64,000 nt of DNA from JACNKV01 sp964422145 (GTDB lineage: Bacteria > Fidelibacterota > Marinisomatia > Marinisomatales > JACNKV01): NCBI GenBank assembly GCA_964422145.1, contig CAYQZV010000005.1, positions 1 to 64,000 of the forward strand, given 5' to 3'. Both the position numbers and the translations under genes were made by a program. Of the stretch, positions 1 to 7,794 are shown in pieces (position 1 is the stretch's first letter; the number at the start of each line of letters is the position of its first letter). A model generated the notes under the pieces. That model did not search any database, was not told the DNA's origin, and was given only the letters and a program-made list of their open reading frames with translations.

Positions 1-1
1 T

Positions 2-268
2 CTCCTACAGTACAGCAGCGCGGAAACACAGGAAGGCTGGACGTATGGCGGGTATGCATTCCCGGAGTCGGGCATTGAGGGGAATGTAAAACAGCTTGTA
101 AAGCACATAAACGCTGAATTGGCCAATTTATCCGAGGATATTATATACTATTATCGAGTTACTCCGATCGTCAATCAGTTTTTGCCTGTCATTTCCAACC
201 CTATTGAGGGGCAAGTGCTAATTGGAACAAGCCTAACCATCGAAGGAACGGTGGATATTTATGATTAA
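2..268 (+). CDS. Phage protein, 3' end only (unknown function)
   Basis: An open frame enters from the left edge and stops with TAA at 266-268, giving 88 visible residues. The visible part has an acidic, aromatic C-terminal half containing YYYRVTPIVNQF and ending in GTVDIYD. I do not recognise the family. It lies directly upstream of, and overlaps, a small gene starting at 261, in the tail region of the prophage, so a head-tail connector or minor tail role is possible but only inferred from position. Confidence 0.6.
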   Translation, partial: LLQYSSAETQEGWTYGGYAFPESGIEGNVKQLVKHINAELANLSEDIIYYYRVTPIVNQFLPVISNPIEGQVLIGTSLTIEGTVDIYD

Positions 269-398
269 AAACCCTGTGATCATTGTAAAAATGAAAAAAG
301 AAAACGCCGTATTCGGGCGATTTGCGGGTTTCTTATTGAAAACCCCTCTGGAATTTTTGCCAATTAACAAACAAAAGAGGAATTATGCCACGTTTTAG
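261..398 (+). CDS. Small phage protein, 45 aa (unknown function)
   Basis: The ATG overlaps the stop of the preceding gene (ATGATTAA), a usual phage translational-coupling arrangement. The frame encodes a basic 45-residue protein beginning MIKNPVIIVKMKK and ending at TAG 396-398, overlapping the start of the M15 peptidase gene. No family is recognisable. In coliphage-like genomes a small gene at this place often encodes a chaperone or holin-like product, but this one has no clear transmembrane segment. It could also be a chance frame. Confidence 0.4.
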   Translation: MIKNPVIIVKMKKENAVFGRFAGFLLKTPLEFLPINKQKRNYATF

Positions 399-774
399 CG
401 CAATTAGCAAGGAAAGACTTTCAACGGTAGATGCGAGACTGCAGCTATTGTTTAACGAGGTTGTTAAGGGATTTGATTGTTCTATTATTGAAGGCCGCCG
501 TTCAAAAAGCCGCCAAATGGAACTCTACCAAAAACGCAAGACAAAAACACTCAATTCCAAGCATATTGAGGGGAAGGCGGTTGATGCTGCTGCCTACCCT
601 ATTCAATGGAACGACCGGGAGAGAGCCTCATATTTTGCAGGGTATGTAAAAGGGATCGCATTTAAAATGGGGATAGGTATTCGCTGGGGCGGGGATTGGG
701 ATAATGATACCGAGGTCGCGGACAATAAATTTGATGATTTAGTACACTTTGAATTAATAGAAAGGAAACCATGA
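385..774 (+). CDS. Phage M15-family peptidase (L-Ala-D-Glu or D-Ala-D-Ala endopeptidase, endolysin type)
   Basis: The 129-residue protein is a single zinc peptidase domain with no signal peptide. It carries the M15 signature S-K-H-x-x-G-x-A-V-D around residues 58-67, which supplies the His and Asp zinc ligands, and a closing V-H-F-E-L motif near residue 121 that supplies the third ligand. Family members cut the peptide part of peptidoglycan and act as phage endolysins or tail-associated lysins. The start is preceded by AGAGG. The gene lies upstream of the tail assembly chaperones and overlaps the next gene by four bases. No holin is evident nearby. A lytic role is likely; bond specificity cannot be read from sequence. 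Confidence 0.82.
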   Translation: MPRFSAISKERLSTVDARLQLLFNEVVKGFDCSIIEGRRSKSRQMELYQKRKTKTLNSKHIEGKAVDAAAYPIQWNDRERASYFAGYVKGIAFKMGIGIRWGGDWDNDTEVADNKFDDLVHFELIERKP

Positions 775-1139
775 AAACTTACACAATAGAAAACTCAGAA
801 GGTAAGAAAAGGCTTGTCAAGCAGCGGGAATTAACACTCGGGCAAGACAAAAAACTCTTAGCGCTTGTCGCAGAAAAAGACTGGGATTTTAGTTTTGCTG
901 AAAGCGATGAGCTGGAGGTGAGAGAACTATTAGGCTGGCTGGCTACAAATGATGTCATTCCAGAGCTTCTTGATATTATCCTAATTGGAGAAAAAGATGG
1001 GATAGACTGGAACGATATCACAAACAGTCAATTAGAGGAAATAGTCACCGATTTTTTTACTTTAAACAGCGTATGGATAAGCAAATTAAAAGCTGCCTTG
1101 ACTCCATGGCTGAAAAAGACAAAGAAAAAGCAGAATTAG
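771..1139 (+). CDS. Tail assembly chaperone, upstream frame (lambda G-like position)
   Basis: This 122-residue acidic protein starts in a four-base overlap with the peptidase gene, after AAAGGAAACC. By position it is the first of the two overlapping genes that precede the tape measure gene in most long-tailed phages; these bind the tape measure protein during tail assembly. I recognise no domain by sequence, so the call rests on gene order, size, and a slippery heptamer T-TTT-TTT at 1052-1058 in exactly the right register for a -1 shift into the next frame. Without the shift the protein ends with a lysine-rich tail at 1139. Confidence 0.68.
   Translation: MKTYTIENSEGKKRLVKQRELTLGQDKKLLALVAEKDWDFSFAESDELEVRELLGWLATNDVIPELLDIILIGEKDGIDWNDITNSQLEEIVTDFFTLNSVWISKLKAALTPWLKKTKKKQN
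1052..1112 (+). promoter_or_regulatory. Probable programmed -1 ribosomal frameshift signal
   Basis: Seven T residues at 1052-1058 read T-TTT-TTT in the upstream gene frame, a canonical X-XXY-YYZ slippery site. Eight bases downstream a stem can form between 1067-1076 (CAGCGTATGG) and 1104-1112 (CCATGGCTG): two 4-bp helices separated by a small bulge, with a 27-nt loop. The spacing fits known stimulatory structures. The -1 frame is open from here to 1300. Confidence 0.65.
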
Positions 1140-1303
1140 ATGAGCTTTTTACTCCAGACACGCAAGAAGGTGAAACGATTGATAGTATCGTGTGGATTTT
1201 GTCGCGGGGTGACATTATTGCAGCAAAGAACATCTTTCAAAACATCACAATGGCAGAAGCCTTGGAATGGATTGTTATAGCAGAGAGAAACAGCAATGAG
1301 TAA
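1073..1303 (+). CDS. Tail assembly chaperone, -1 frame extension (lambda GT-like position)
   Basis: This frame is -1 relative to the gene at 771 and stays open from the T7 run at 1052-1058 to TAA 1301-1303. Its only ATG (1073) has no Shine-Dalgarno sequence and lies inside a possible stem-loop, so independent initiation is unlikely. If the ribosome slips at 1052-1058, the product is a fusion of 96 residues from the upstream frame plus 81 from this one, 177 in total. The C-terminal part is acidic at first and ends in MAEALEWIVIAERNSNE. The tape measure start at 1296 overlaps its stop, as in other phages with this arrangement. Confidence 0.65.
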   Translation: MDKQIKSCLDSMAEKDKEKAELDELFTPDTQEGETIDSIVWILSRGDIIAAKNIFQNITMAEALEWIVIAERNSNE

Positions 1304-4151
1304 TCAAACAGTAAGTTCGAAATTCGTACTTGATATTTCTGATATAAAAACCGCATTAAACCAAGCGGCGAATAAGTTTAAACAGTTTTCAGATAACGCC
1401 GGGAAAGGCGTGGATGATTTAAATAAAAAACTCGGCGGCACCCAAGGAGGGTTTGCGAAAATAGGCCTAGCCATCCAAGGGATAAGGGAAGTGGCCGGTG
1501 TGTTTAATACCCTTGCAAGTGGGGCTGTACAATATGATTCGAAGATGCGTGAGGTAAAGTCCCTGACACAGCTTAGCCGCGAAGAATTCCAAGCCATGCG
1601 GGACGAGGTTCGGGGAATGTCCTTAGAGATACCGAAGGCTTCCGGTGATTTAGCCGGAGGTTTATATCAAGTGGTTTCTGCCGGTATAGAAGCCGGGGAC
1701 TCAGTTGAGTTTTTAGAAGTCTCTGCAAGGGCAGCCGTTGCCGGGTTGACTGAGACTTCGGTATCCGTGGATGCAATCACCTCCGTAATTAATGCCTACA
1801 CAATGGATGCCAGTGAGGCTGAGAACGTATCAGATCAGTTTTTCAAAACGATCAAACTTGGAAAAACAACCTTCGCAGAACTCGCGCCAACTTTAGGTCA
1901 GGTGATTCCTATTGCTTCTACATACAGAGTCGAATTTGACCAAATCGGCGCTGCCTATGCAACCCTTACAAAAAACGGTGTTCCTACTGCACGTGCAGCC
2001 ACAAGTATCGGCCGGGCAATATCCGAAATGGTTATCCCGGGCTCTAAAGCTGAAAAAGCTATCTTGAAACTTCGGGATGCAAACGGAGAACTGATATATA
2101 AATCCGGTGAAGCAGCGCTAAAACAAGATGATCTTATTACCGTTATTGATAAGTTGAACAAGAGCGGCGTAAACCTTGCATCTATCTTTGGGGAAGAAGC
2201 AGCAAGGGCGGTTCTTGTGTTGTCAAAAAATATTGACATGGCAAAAAACGATCTGAAAGAAATGAATAACGCAGCCGGAGCAACCAATGAGGCTTTCGAT
2301 GAGATTAAACAAAGTTTTTCTGCGGCGGCGCAAGCCTTAGCCAATGAGTTTAATTCAAAATTGATTGAACTCGGGGAGGTTATTTTTCCGATTATAACCA
2401 GCGGGTTTAAAATATTAACTGCCGCTATCAGGAACGCATGGAAGATATTATTAAGTCTGACGGCGGCCGTTGGTTATTATAATATCGCAATGGGAAAAGC
2501 GAATGCTGTAACAAAGATCGCCATTGCGCTGCAGAAAACCTACCGGATAGCTTTAGCAATGAGTCGCCGTGGAGTTATGTCGGTGATCCGCAGCTTAAAA
2601 ACCCTTAGAGTGGCATTAGTCTCCACCGGAATTGGTGCTGCGATTCTTGCATTAGGTTTCGCCTTTGAGTTTTTATTCAATAGAACAAAAGATGCAACGA
2701 TACAAACCGAGAGCCTTACTGAAGCTGAAAAGAATCTCGCAGATGCAATCGATAGGATCGGGAAAACCACAGATATTGATTCGCTTTCTTCCCAATACAA
2801 AACCCTTGAAAAAGCAATCGGAGCCACATCAAAGGAATATAAACAATATGCCAAAGAGGCGAGGGAGGAAGGGGACGCTGAAAAACAAAGGCTTGCTTTA
2901 CTTGCCCTGCAGCGTAAAAACGATCTGATTGCAGAACGCAATGCGGTCGCACAACGAATAGCCACCCTTAATAAAGCCGGGGTTGTTTCAGAAAAAGCGA
3001 CAGAGGCCGAGTATAAACTTCTCGAAATCGCCGCAAGACGGACGAAAACGTATGACGACGATATCAATATCCTAGAAAAAAGGAAAGCAGCGCTGTTAGA
3101 GGAAGCCGGGTCTGTAGAAAACCTAACAACAGCCGAGCGCATCCGGTATGAAAAACTCATCGATGCCATTGATAAACTCAACAAAAAGAAGGATGAGGAA
3201 AAAACCAAAACAGCCGATTTTATACACTCTGTTTCTTACCTGATGAACATAGAAGGCAGCGCTTTGGATGCAGCTATGGATAAGCGGAAAAAATGGTTAG
3301 ACAATGAAATCGCTGTACTAACAACAAAGGCGGCGCTGGATAAGGCCGATCAAAAAAGGCTTATTGCTCTAAAAGATGAAAGAAATAAGATAACTGAAAG
3401 CGAACTCGAATTTAAAAAATCCATTGCTGATCGTGAGTTTGAAATAGAATTAAGGAAAAGAAAACTCGCCGGAGAGACAGAAGCTGAACTTTTACAAGTC
3501 CGGATTGATCGGATGAAGGAGGAGTTAAACTCAGAACAATTAACCGAACAACAGAGAGCAGATCTAAAGTTAAGTATTGAAGAAGCCAAAATGTCAAGAC
3601 AAGAGGCATTAGGTGAAAAAAATGTGTCTTTCAGAGAGCAAATTGCAAATAAAGTATTAGGGATTGAGAAAAAAACTGCGGCAATGCGAGAGGGGATATC
3701 CCTGCAAGATCGAGTTAACACAGCCAAGGACACATTGATGGGCGGGATTAATGCTGCGGTGTCCGGAGTGAAGAGTGCGGCAAAAGTTCCATTCCCCGGG
3801 AACTTGATCGCTGTCCCTGCGGTGTTGATGGTAATCTTTGCAGCGCTGAAAAAAGCCAAAGACATGGGCGGCAGTATTTTAAAAATGGGCGAAGGTGGCT
3901 TGGTTGATAAACCGCAGCTTGCTTTAATTGGCGAGGCGGTTCATAAAAGCGGAACGGAATTAGTCACCCCAACCAAAACCTTCACAAAGTATATGGACGA
4001 AAAAGTATTGCCAAACATCATGGCAAAAATAACCGGCGGCAGTAACAATGAAGGGGTAGAAAAGCGGCTTGATCAACTAATCAACCGGCCGCAAATCACA
4101 GAAAAAGGGCTAGCAAATGCCGTGAGCAGAAACATAAGAGGACAGTTATAA
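1296..4151 (+). CDS. Phage tail tape measure protein (TP901 core type)
   Basis: The 951-residue protein sets tail length and is packed inside the tail tube before DNA injection. Residues about 80-290 match the TP901/PhageMin tail domain, with S-R-E-E-F-Q-A-M, E-x-P-K-A-S-G-D-L-A-G-G-L-Y-Q-V and A-A-T-S-I-G-R-A. Hydrophobic helices occur around 365-400 and 440-465, followed by a long charged coiled-coil-prone region of about 470-790, another hydrophobic stretch near 835-855, and a C-terminal tail. At about 1.5 angstrom per residue, the length would suggest a tail of roughly 140 nm (general rule, not measured). The start overlaps the chaperone frame stop. Confidence 0.93.
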   Translation: MSNQTVSSKFVLDISDIKTALNQAANKFKQFSDNAGKGVDDLNKKLGGTQGGFAKIGLAIQGIREVAGVFNTLASGAVQYDSKMREVKSLTQLSREEFQAMRDEVRGMSLEIPKASGDLAGGLYQVVSAGIEAGDSVEFLEVSARAAVAGLTETSVSVDAITSVINAYTMDASEAENVSDQFFKTIKLGKTTFAELAPTLGQVIPIASTYRVEFDQIGAAYATLTKNGVPTARAATSIGRAISEMVIPGSKAEKAILKLRDANGELIYKSGEAALKQDDLITVIDKLNKSGVNLASIFGEEAARAVLVLSKNIDMAKNDLKEMNNAAGATNEAFDEIKQSFSAAAQALANEFNSKLIELGEVIFPIITSGFKILTAAIRNAWKILLSLTAAVGYYNIAMGKANAVTKIAIALQKTYRIALAMSRRGVMSVIRSLKTLRVALVSTGIGAAILALGFAFEFLFNRTKDATIQTESLTEAEKNLADAIDRIGKTTDIDSLSSQYKTLEKAIGATSKEYKQYAKEAREEGDAEKQRLALLALQRKNDLIAERNAVAQRIATLNKAGVVSEKATEAEYKLLEIAARRTKTYDDDINILEKRKAALLEEAGSVENLTTAERIRYEKLIDAIDKLNKKKDEEKTKTADFIHSVSYLMNIEGSALDAAMDKRKKWLDNEIAVLTTKAALDKADQKRLIALKDERNKITESELEFKKSIADREFEIELRKRKLAGETEAELLQVRIDRMKEELNSEQLTEQQRADLKLSIEEAKMSRQEALGEKNVSFREQIANKVLGIEKKTAAMREGISLQDRVNTAKDTLMGGINAAVSGVKSAAKVPFPGNLIAVPAVLMVIFAALKKAKDMGGSILKMGEGGLVDKPQLALIGEAVHKSGTELVTPTKTFTKYMDEKVLPNIMAKITGGSNNEGVEKRLDQLINRPQITEKGLANAVSRNIRGQL

Positions 4152-4685
4152 TTGAAAGTAACAATTCTCATCGACAACCATGATATTACCAGCCAAGTGT
4201 TAAAGGATGGATACCCGGAGTGGTTTGAAGAATCTATGAAGGGAGCTGGATATTTTAATTTTGAAGTCCGGCCTTTTGTTTTTCGGGTTTTGGCAACCCC
4301 GCTGGAAGCTGGAATACAAATCAACCATAGCAACGGTTCCTTTATTCTTGAGCGCAATATGTCGGCTATTGTTAGAAACCGCAACACCGGAGAGATCATA
4401 TTAAATGGGTTTGTTGATGGTGTGTCCGATGAATTTACTGAGAAACCTCAAATTACATTATTCCCCTATGCTCTAAAGCTGAAAGATTGCCTTGTCGGAA
4501 CGCGCAAAAACCTAAATGACGACGATTGGGTGGAGGGCGACCCTGAAGATGAAGAGGCTGAGATCGTTGCAGATTTCGACACGGAAGAAACAAAACCTAT
4601 CCGTGAAATAGTACAGATGATTTTAAATGATACCAATGCCAGAGAAAATACAAACTTTACAATTACAGAGGAGAGTTGTCCATGA
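4152..4685 (+). CDS. Phage distal tail protein (unknown exact role)
   Basis: The frame begins with TTG immediately after the tape measure stop, preceded by AAGAGGAC at a suitable distance. The 177-residue product begins with a beta-rich region (MKVTILIDNHDITSQV) of the type seen in distal tail or baseplate hub proteins, then has a very acidic stretch near residues 125-150. I cannot place it in a named family. Its position directly after the tape measure gene is where distal tail (Dit-like) proteins are found, so that role is an inference from gene order. It overlaps the next gene by four bases. Confidence 0.6.
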   Translation: MKVTILIDNHDITSQVLKDGYPEWFEESMKGAGYFNFEVRPFVFRVLATPLEAGIQINHSNGSFILERNMSAIVRNRNTGEIILNGFVDGVSDEFTEKPQITLFPYALKLKDCLVGTRKNLNDDDWVEGDPEDEEAEIVADFDTEETKPIREIVQMILNDTNARENTNFTITEESCP

Positions 4686-6160
4686 CCGATAGTGGAGATC
4701 CGGGCGGCAGTTATACTGGTTATGCAGATCCTGACTTTGACGGACTTTACACCGGACAAATTGTTTATTCGTCCGGGATGGTTCTTGAATGGTACGGCTC
4801 CGGGTGGCGGCTTGTTACTTATGTTAACAACTACGACTGCCCGCCTGAGACACCGGATTATGTAGGAGCGGAAGAAGGCGAGGAAACAACCTTCGGTGAT
4901 TATGTCTGGGAATGGAACGGCACATCGTGGTTTGTTTTAAGCGAAATAGGCGAAGATGGAGCGACCGGTACTGAGGACAGCGAAACAGACGATTCCGGGG
5001 CGGGGCTTTTTACCGGGACATCCTTTGGAAAACGGTGGGTAGGGAATACGCTGCTAAAAATGGACAAAGGCCACTGGCTGTTTCATATACTAAAAACGCT
5101 ATTTTTAAAAATATCTCGGTTTGATTTCAGCGACGGATTTGAGATTAGGCGCAAAAATGTGGGCAATGGTCAGTTCGACTACTATGTAGAAAAGCGCGAT
5201 TTCGGCGTATTTGAGCGGGTTTGGATTCGGAAAGGGGCGTGGGTTAACGTAAAAATCCTCAAAAAGCGGATTCGAGTACCTAATAAATCAATTAGAATCC
5301 CCTGTATTGGGGCGCAAATGTGGGTGTGGAAGCTGATCGGCGGCGGCCTTGACCCTGTGAATGACGGGAATCCATACGAAACATCCTTATTCCCCATCAT
5401 TGATTTAGATCCGTCTGCCTCGCAAATGAATCAATGGTACGGAAACCGGTTCAGATTATTGACCGGGAATAATGTATCAACCGGCCGCGTCCGAAACTAT
5501 TTAAAAGAGAACGGATACAAAGCATTTTCAACATTGGACTTTGACGCTATTGTCAGCTTAGATACGGACGAGCAAAATACTTACTGGAAGGTTAGAGCCC
5601 GACATAGAAAAACCGGCCATGATCATGTGCTTATCCTTTCATTTGAAACACCGTTTGATGATGAGTATTGGGCGACATACAGGGATGCATCTGCTATGGA
5701 CATCCTCCGGGATCTTGCCGTTGTAAGTAACCGTTGGATATACTTGGATGCCAATAACGTCCTTTGGTTTTTGCCGCGCGATACGATTGGCAGCACAACG
5801 GTAGAAATACCAAGGCACCTGATTATTGAGCGGGATAGAAAGCGCGAAAAAGAACAGGAAGTTGATATTAACATCCAATCCTACAAGGAAGATGAAGAAG
5901 GTAAAATACAGTCTTACGGCTTGCGGCTCCGAGAACCGGAGATAGAAGCGCAGCGCAAAGGCTACCGGGAAATGTTTTCCAGAGGGCGAATAGAATCCAC
6001 GCTGAAAATATATCACGCTCCGGCTGAAATAAGTTTAATGAAAGACGTGTCTATTAATGACCATGGAGGAATTCAACATTGTGGTGTTGTTATTGAGTTT
6101 AAACGCAATTTGGCCGGGAAGCCTTTAACAAAAATAATTGTGGAGAAAACAGATGTATAG
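4682..6160 (+). CDS. Phage tail tip or baseplate-associated protein
   Basis: I place the start at ATG 4682, which overlaps the previous stop as ATGA and sits six bases after GAGGAGAG; an upstream TTG at 4676 is too close to that site. The product has 492 residues. The N-terminal 100 residues contain two similar short motifs, V-L-E-W-Y-G-S-G-W-R-L-V and V-W-E-W-N-G-T-S-W-F-V-L, which resemble repeated tryptophan-rich carbohydrate-contacting units. The remainder is a long beta-rich region without a recognised family. Position second after the tape measure suggests a tail-tip (Tal-like) protein, but this is inference. Confidence 0.6.
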   Translation: MTDSGDPGGSYTGYADPDFDGLYTGQIVYSSGMVLEWYGSGWRLVTYVNNYDCPPETPDYVGAEEGEETTFGDYVWEWNGTSWFVLSEIGEDGATGTEDSETDDSGAGLFTGTSFGKRWVGNTLLKMDKGHWLFHILKTLFLKISRFDFSDGFEIRRKNVGNGQFDYYVEKRDFGVFERVWIRKGAWVNVKILKKRIRVPNKSIRIPCIGAQMWVWKLIGGGLDPVNDGNPYETSLFPIIDLDPSASQMNQWYGNRFRLLTGNNVSTGRVRNYLKENGYKAFSTLDFDAIVSLDTDEQNTYWKVRARHRKTGHDHVLILSFETPFDDEYWATYRDASAMDILRDLAVVSNRWIYLDANNVLWFLPRDTIGSTTVEIPRHLIIERDRKREKEQEVDINIQSYKEDEEGKIQSYGLRLREPEIEAQRKGYREMFSRGRIESTLKIYHAPAEISLMKDVSINDHGGIQHCGVVIEFKRNLAGKPLTKIIVEKTDV

Positions 6161-6614
6161 AGGAAAAGAACCTCCCACAGTAGTATGGGTTATGCCCAGC
6201 GGCGTAAAACGAAGAATAGATTTCCCTCACCCTAAATCGGGATCAAGGAAAGAAACCTACCGGGAAATGACGGAGATATATGAAAACATCGATCATGAAT
6301 TCCTTGTAGGTTCCCCTCAATGGCGGTTTGAGGCCGAGTACTCTTTCGGGAATGTTGATCAAAGTATCATCGATTCCCTTTTCGCTATTTATAACAATAC
6401 CGCCGTTGTGAAATGGATACCACACAGGGACGTTCCCGTTATTACCTATGATGTGGTGTTTAAAAAAGCCGAAGCTCTGCCGTTGCGCGGCAGGGTTATT
6501 CAGGACACGGTCGAAATTAAAGTGGTTGGAATACGCCCGGTATACAAAAAACCAACGCTGGACAATATGCTCGGGATGTTTCTACCGACACGAATAGCAG
6601 TAATTAATCAATAA
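6153..6614 (+). CDS. Phage tail protein (unknown function)
   Basis: ATG 6153 is preferred over an upstream TTG at 6138, because GGAG at 6142-6145 gives correct spacing and the ATG overlaps the previous stop at 6158-6160. The 153-residue product begins MYRGKEPPTVVWVMPSG and has no signal peptide or transmembrane segment. No family is recognised. It lies between the tail-tip candidate and the fibre gene, so it may connect fibre to tail tip. Confidence 0.55.
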   Translation: MYRGKEPPTVVWVMPSGVKRRIDFPHPKSGSRKETYREMTEIYENIDHEFLVGSPQWRFEAEYSFGNVDQSIIDSLFAIYNNTAVVKWIPHRDVPVITYDVVFKKAEALPLRGRVIQDTVEIKVVGIRPVYKKPTLDNMLGMFLPTRIAVINQ

Positions 6615-6625
6615 GGAGGATAAAA

Positions 6626-7381
6626 ATGTCAAGATTTAGTTTTGGAATTTTTGGTCAAGATACAAACGAATTAATCAGCGGACAGCCGATTGCAATTAAA
6701 AGCACGGATGGGAATACGCTATATGCACACACGAATGGGAATGCAAACTTACTGATCCATGACAATAACGATGGGACGTACTATGTAGACAATTTACCCA
6801 CCGGGCTTTACAGTGTGTTTGTTAACGATATCAAACAGGACGAGCTTGATAATATTGCCATCGTTGCGGACGACGTTATCACTCACGTTGGAGAAGCGGC
6901 AAAACATCGGGAGATTAACGATGCTGGAACCGGGGTGACAGATCTGCTTAGTGCAAATAAAATAACTTCTGATTTGGCCGGGAAGGCGGCCAGCAACCAC
7001 AATCACGACGATGCATATTCGGCTCTTGGCCATAACCATGAGGGTGAGTACGCTGCGCCAAACCACAACCACTCGGGCGTATACGCGGAGGAGGAAGTTG
7101 TACAGGGGCTTTCCGCTACCGTTAATGGAAAGGCCGACTCAAACCATAACCACGATAACGACTATATGCCGCTGCAACCTTTCTTTGCACGCCTGCAGGA
7201 AAGAACAACACATCTGGACACAATCCAAGATAACGTTGGGAAATTGTACTATTACTGCACACGGGGAGATCAACCCTCCGGAACGTCCGGTTTATATATT
7301 ATCGTAACAAAACATATATCCGGGCAGGGATCTACGATTGAACGTCTTGCGCTTGGTGAGTTTAGCTGGAGTCCCGCCTAA
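6626..7381 (+). CDS. Phage tail fibre protein with HxH repeats
   Basis: The gene has a strong ribosome site (AAGGAGG, 6 bases before ATG). The 251-residue product has an N-terminal beta-sandwich-like domain (about 1-90), a short helical linker, then four HxH units: NHNH at 124-127, GHNH at 135-138, NHNH at 146-149 and NHNH at 173-176, separated by short D/E-A-Y turns. In phage T4 gp37 such HxH motifs in a trimeric fibre coordinate iron ions along the fibre axis; a similar metal-stabilised trimer is likely here. The C-terminal 70 residues would form the tip. It is the last gene of the tail operon, where host-range proteins are usual. Confidence 0.75.
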   Translation: MSRFSFGIFGQDTNELISGQPIAIKSTDGNTLYAHTNGNANLLIHDNNDGTYYVDNLPTGLYSVFVNDIKQDELDNIAIVADDVITHVGEAAKHREINDAGTGVTDLLSANKITSDLAGKAASNHNHDDAYSALGHNHEGEYAAPNHNHSGVYAEEEVVQGLSATVNGKADSNHNHDNDYMPLQPFFARLQERTTHLDTIQDNVGKLYYYCTRGDQPSGTSGLYIIVTKHISGQGSTIERLALGEFSWSPA

Positions 7382-7463
7382 ACCGTGTTAGTGAATATGT
7401 TAGTAACACACCGGGTATTTATAGGTAACTCTGGGTAGTCCTAAGTAAATATAATTGAATAAA

Positions 7464-7499
7464 AAAAAGGCGTTTTCTCGAAGGGAATCGCCTTTTTCT
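7464..7499 (+). terminator. Rho-independent terminator after the prophage tail operon
   Basis: AAAAAGGCG at 7464-7472 pairs with CGCCTTTTT at 7489-7497, with a 16-nt loop. The A-rich left side and T-rich right side make it potentially bidirectional, so it may also stop tRNA transcription arriving from the right. Confidence 0.8.
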
Positions 7500-7505
7500 C
7501 GTCGG

Positions 7506-7578
7506 TACGCCGGGAAGGATTCGAACCCTCGACCAAGTGATTAAGAGTCACCTGCTCTACCAACTGAGCTACCGGCGC
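7506..7578 (-). tRNA. tRNA-Lys (anticodon CTT)
   Basis: On the minus strand a 73-nt cloverleaf can be read: acceptor GCGCCGG pairing with CCGGCGT (the first pair is G-U), D arm GCTC...GAGC, anticodon arm GGTGA-CTCTTAA-TCACT with anticodon CTT, and a T arm with GGTTCGAAT. CCA is not encoded. Its 3' end faces the prophage. Confidence 0.95.
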
Positions 7579-7582
7579 AGTT

Positions 7583-7628
7583 GAAATAAAAAATCCTACG
7601 TTCAGAAATAATTCTTAGATAGGATTTT
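7583..7628 (-). terminator. Hairpin with T-run between tRNA-Pro and tRNA-Lys
   Basis: On the minus strand AAAATCCTA (7628-7620) pairs with TAGGATTTT (7598-7590) and is followed by a T-rich run down to 7583. It looks like an intrinsic terminator for the His-Pro transcript, only five bases before tRNA-Lys, or else a processing hairpin. Confidence 0.5.
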
Positions 7629-7633
7629 CATTG

Positions 7634-7708
7634 TCGGGGTGAAAGGATTCGAACCTTCGACCCCCTGCTCCCAAAGCAGGTGCGCTAACCGGACTGCGCC
7701 ACACCCCG
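7634..7708 (-). tRNA. tRNA-Pro (anticodon TGG)
   Basis: The minus strand reads CGGGGTG at the 5' end pairing with CACCCCG at the 3' end, D arm GCGC...GCGC, anticodon arm CCTGC-TTTGGGA-GCAGG with anticodon TGG, and a T arm with GGTTCGAAT. The discriminator is A; CCA is not encoded. Confidence 0.95.
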
Positions 7709-7719
7709 AAAAATGAATG

Positions 7720-7794
7720 GGTGAGTGATGGGACTTGAACCCACGACCTCCTGGGCCACAACCAGGTGCTCTAACCTGCTGAGCTACACCCACC
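7720..7794 (-). tRNA. tRNA-His (anticodon GTG)
   Basis: The minus strand gives acceptor GTGGGTG pairing with CACTCAC, anticodon arm CCTGG-TTGTGGC-CCAGG with anticodon GTG, and a T arm with GGTTCAAGT. The extra 5' G(-1) that marks tRNA-His is encoded at 7794 and pairs with C73 at 7720. CCA is not encoded. Confidence 0.95.

Larger units (their letters stand above)
1..7500 (+). mobile_element. Prophage, distal tail module (partial, continues to the left)
   Basis: All genes from the left edge to about 7381 lie on the plus strand with overlaps or gaps of a few bases, and they follow the usual phage late order: lytic peptidase, tail assembly chaperones, tape measure, distal tail proteins, tail fibre. 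A terminator follows at 7464-7499, then host tRNA genes on the opposite strand. Head, portal, tail tube and integrase genes are not in the window, so morphology (siphovirus or myovirus) and completeness cannot be judged. The element ends at the 3' end of a tRNA-Lys gene, a common integration target. Prophage origin is well supported; the exact boundary is inferred. Confidence 0.85.

Noticed and set aside
2540..3208. 222-codon minus-strand frame
   Set aside because: It is antisense to the tape measure coiled coil, serine-rich by reversal of that codon pattern, and has no ribosome site.
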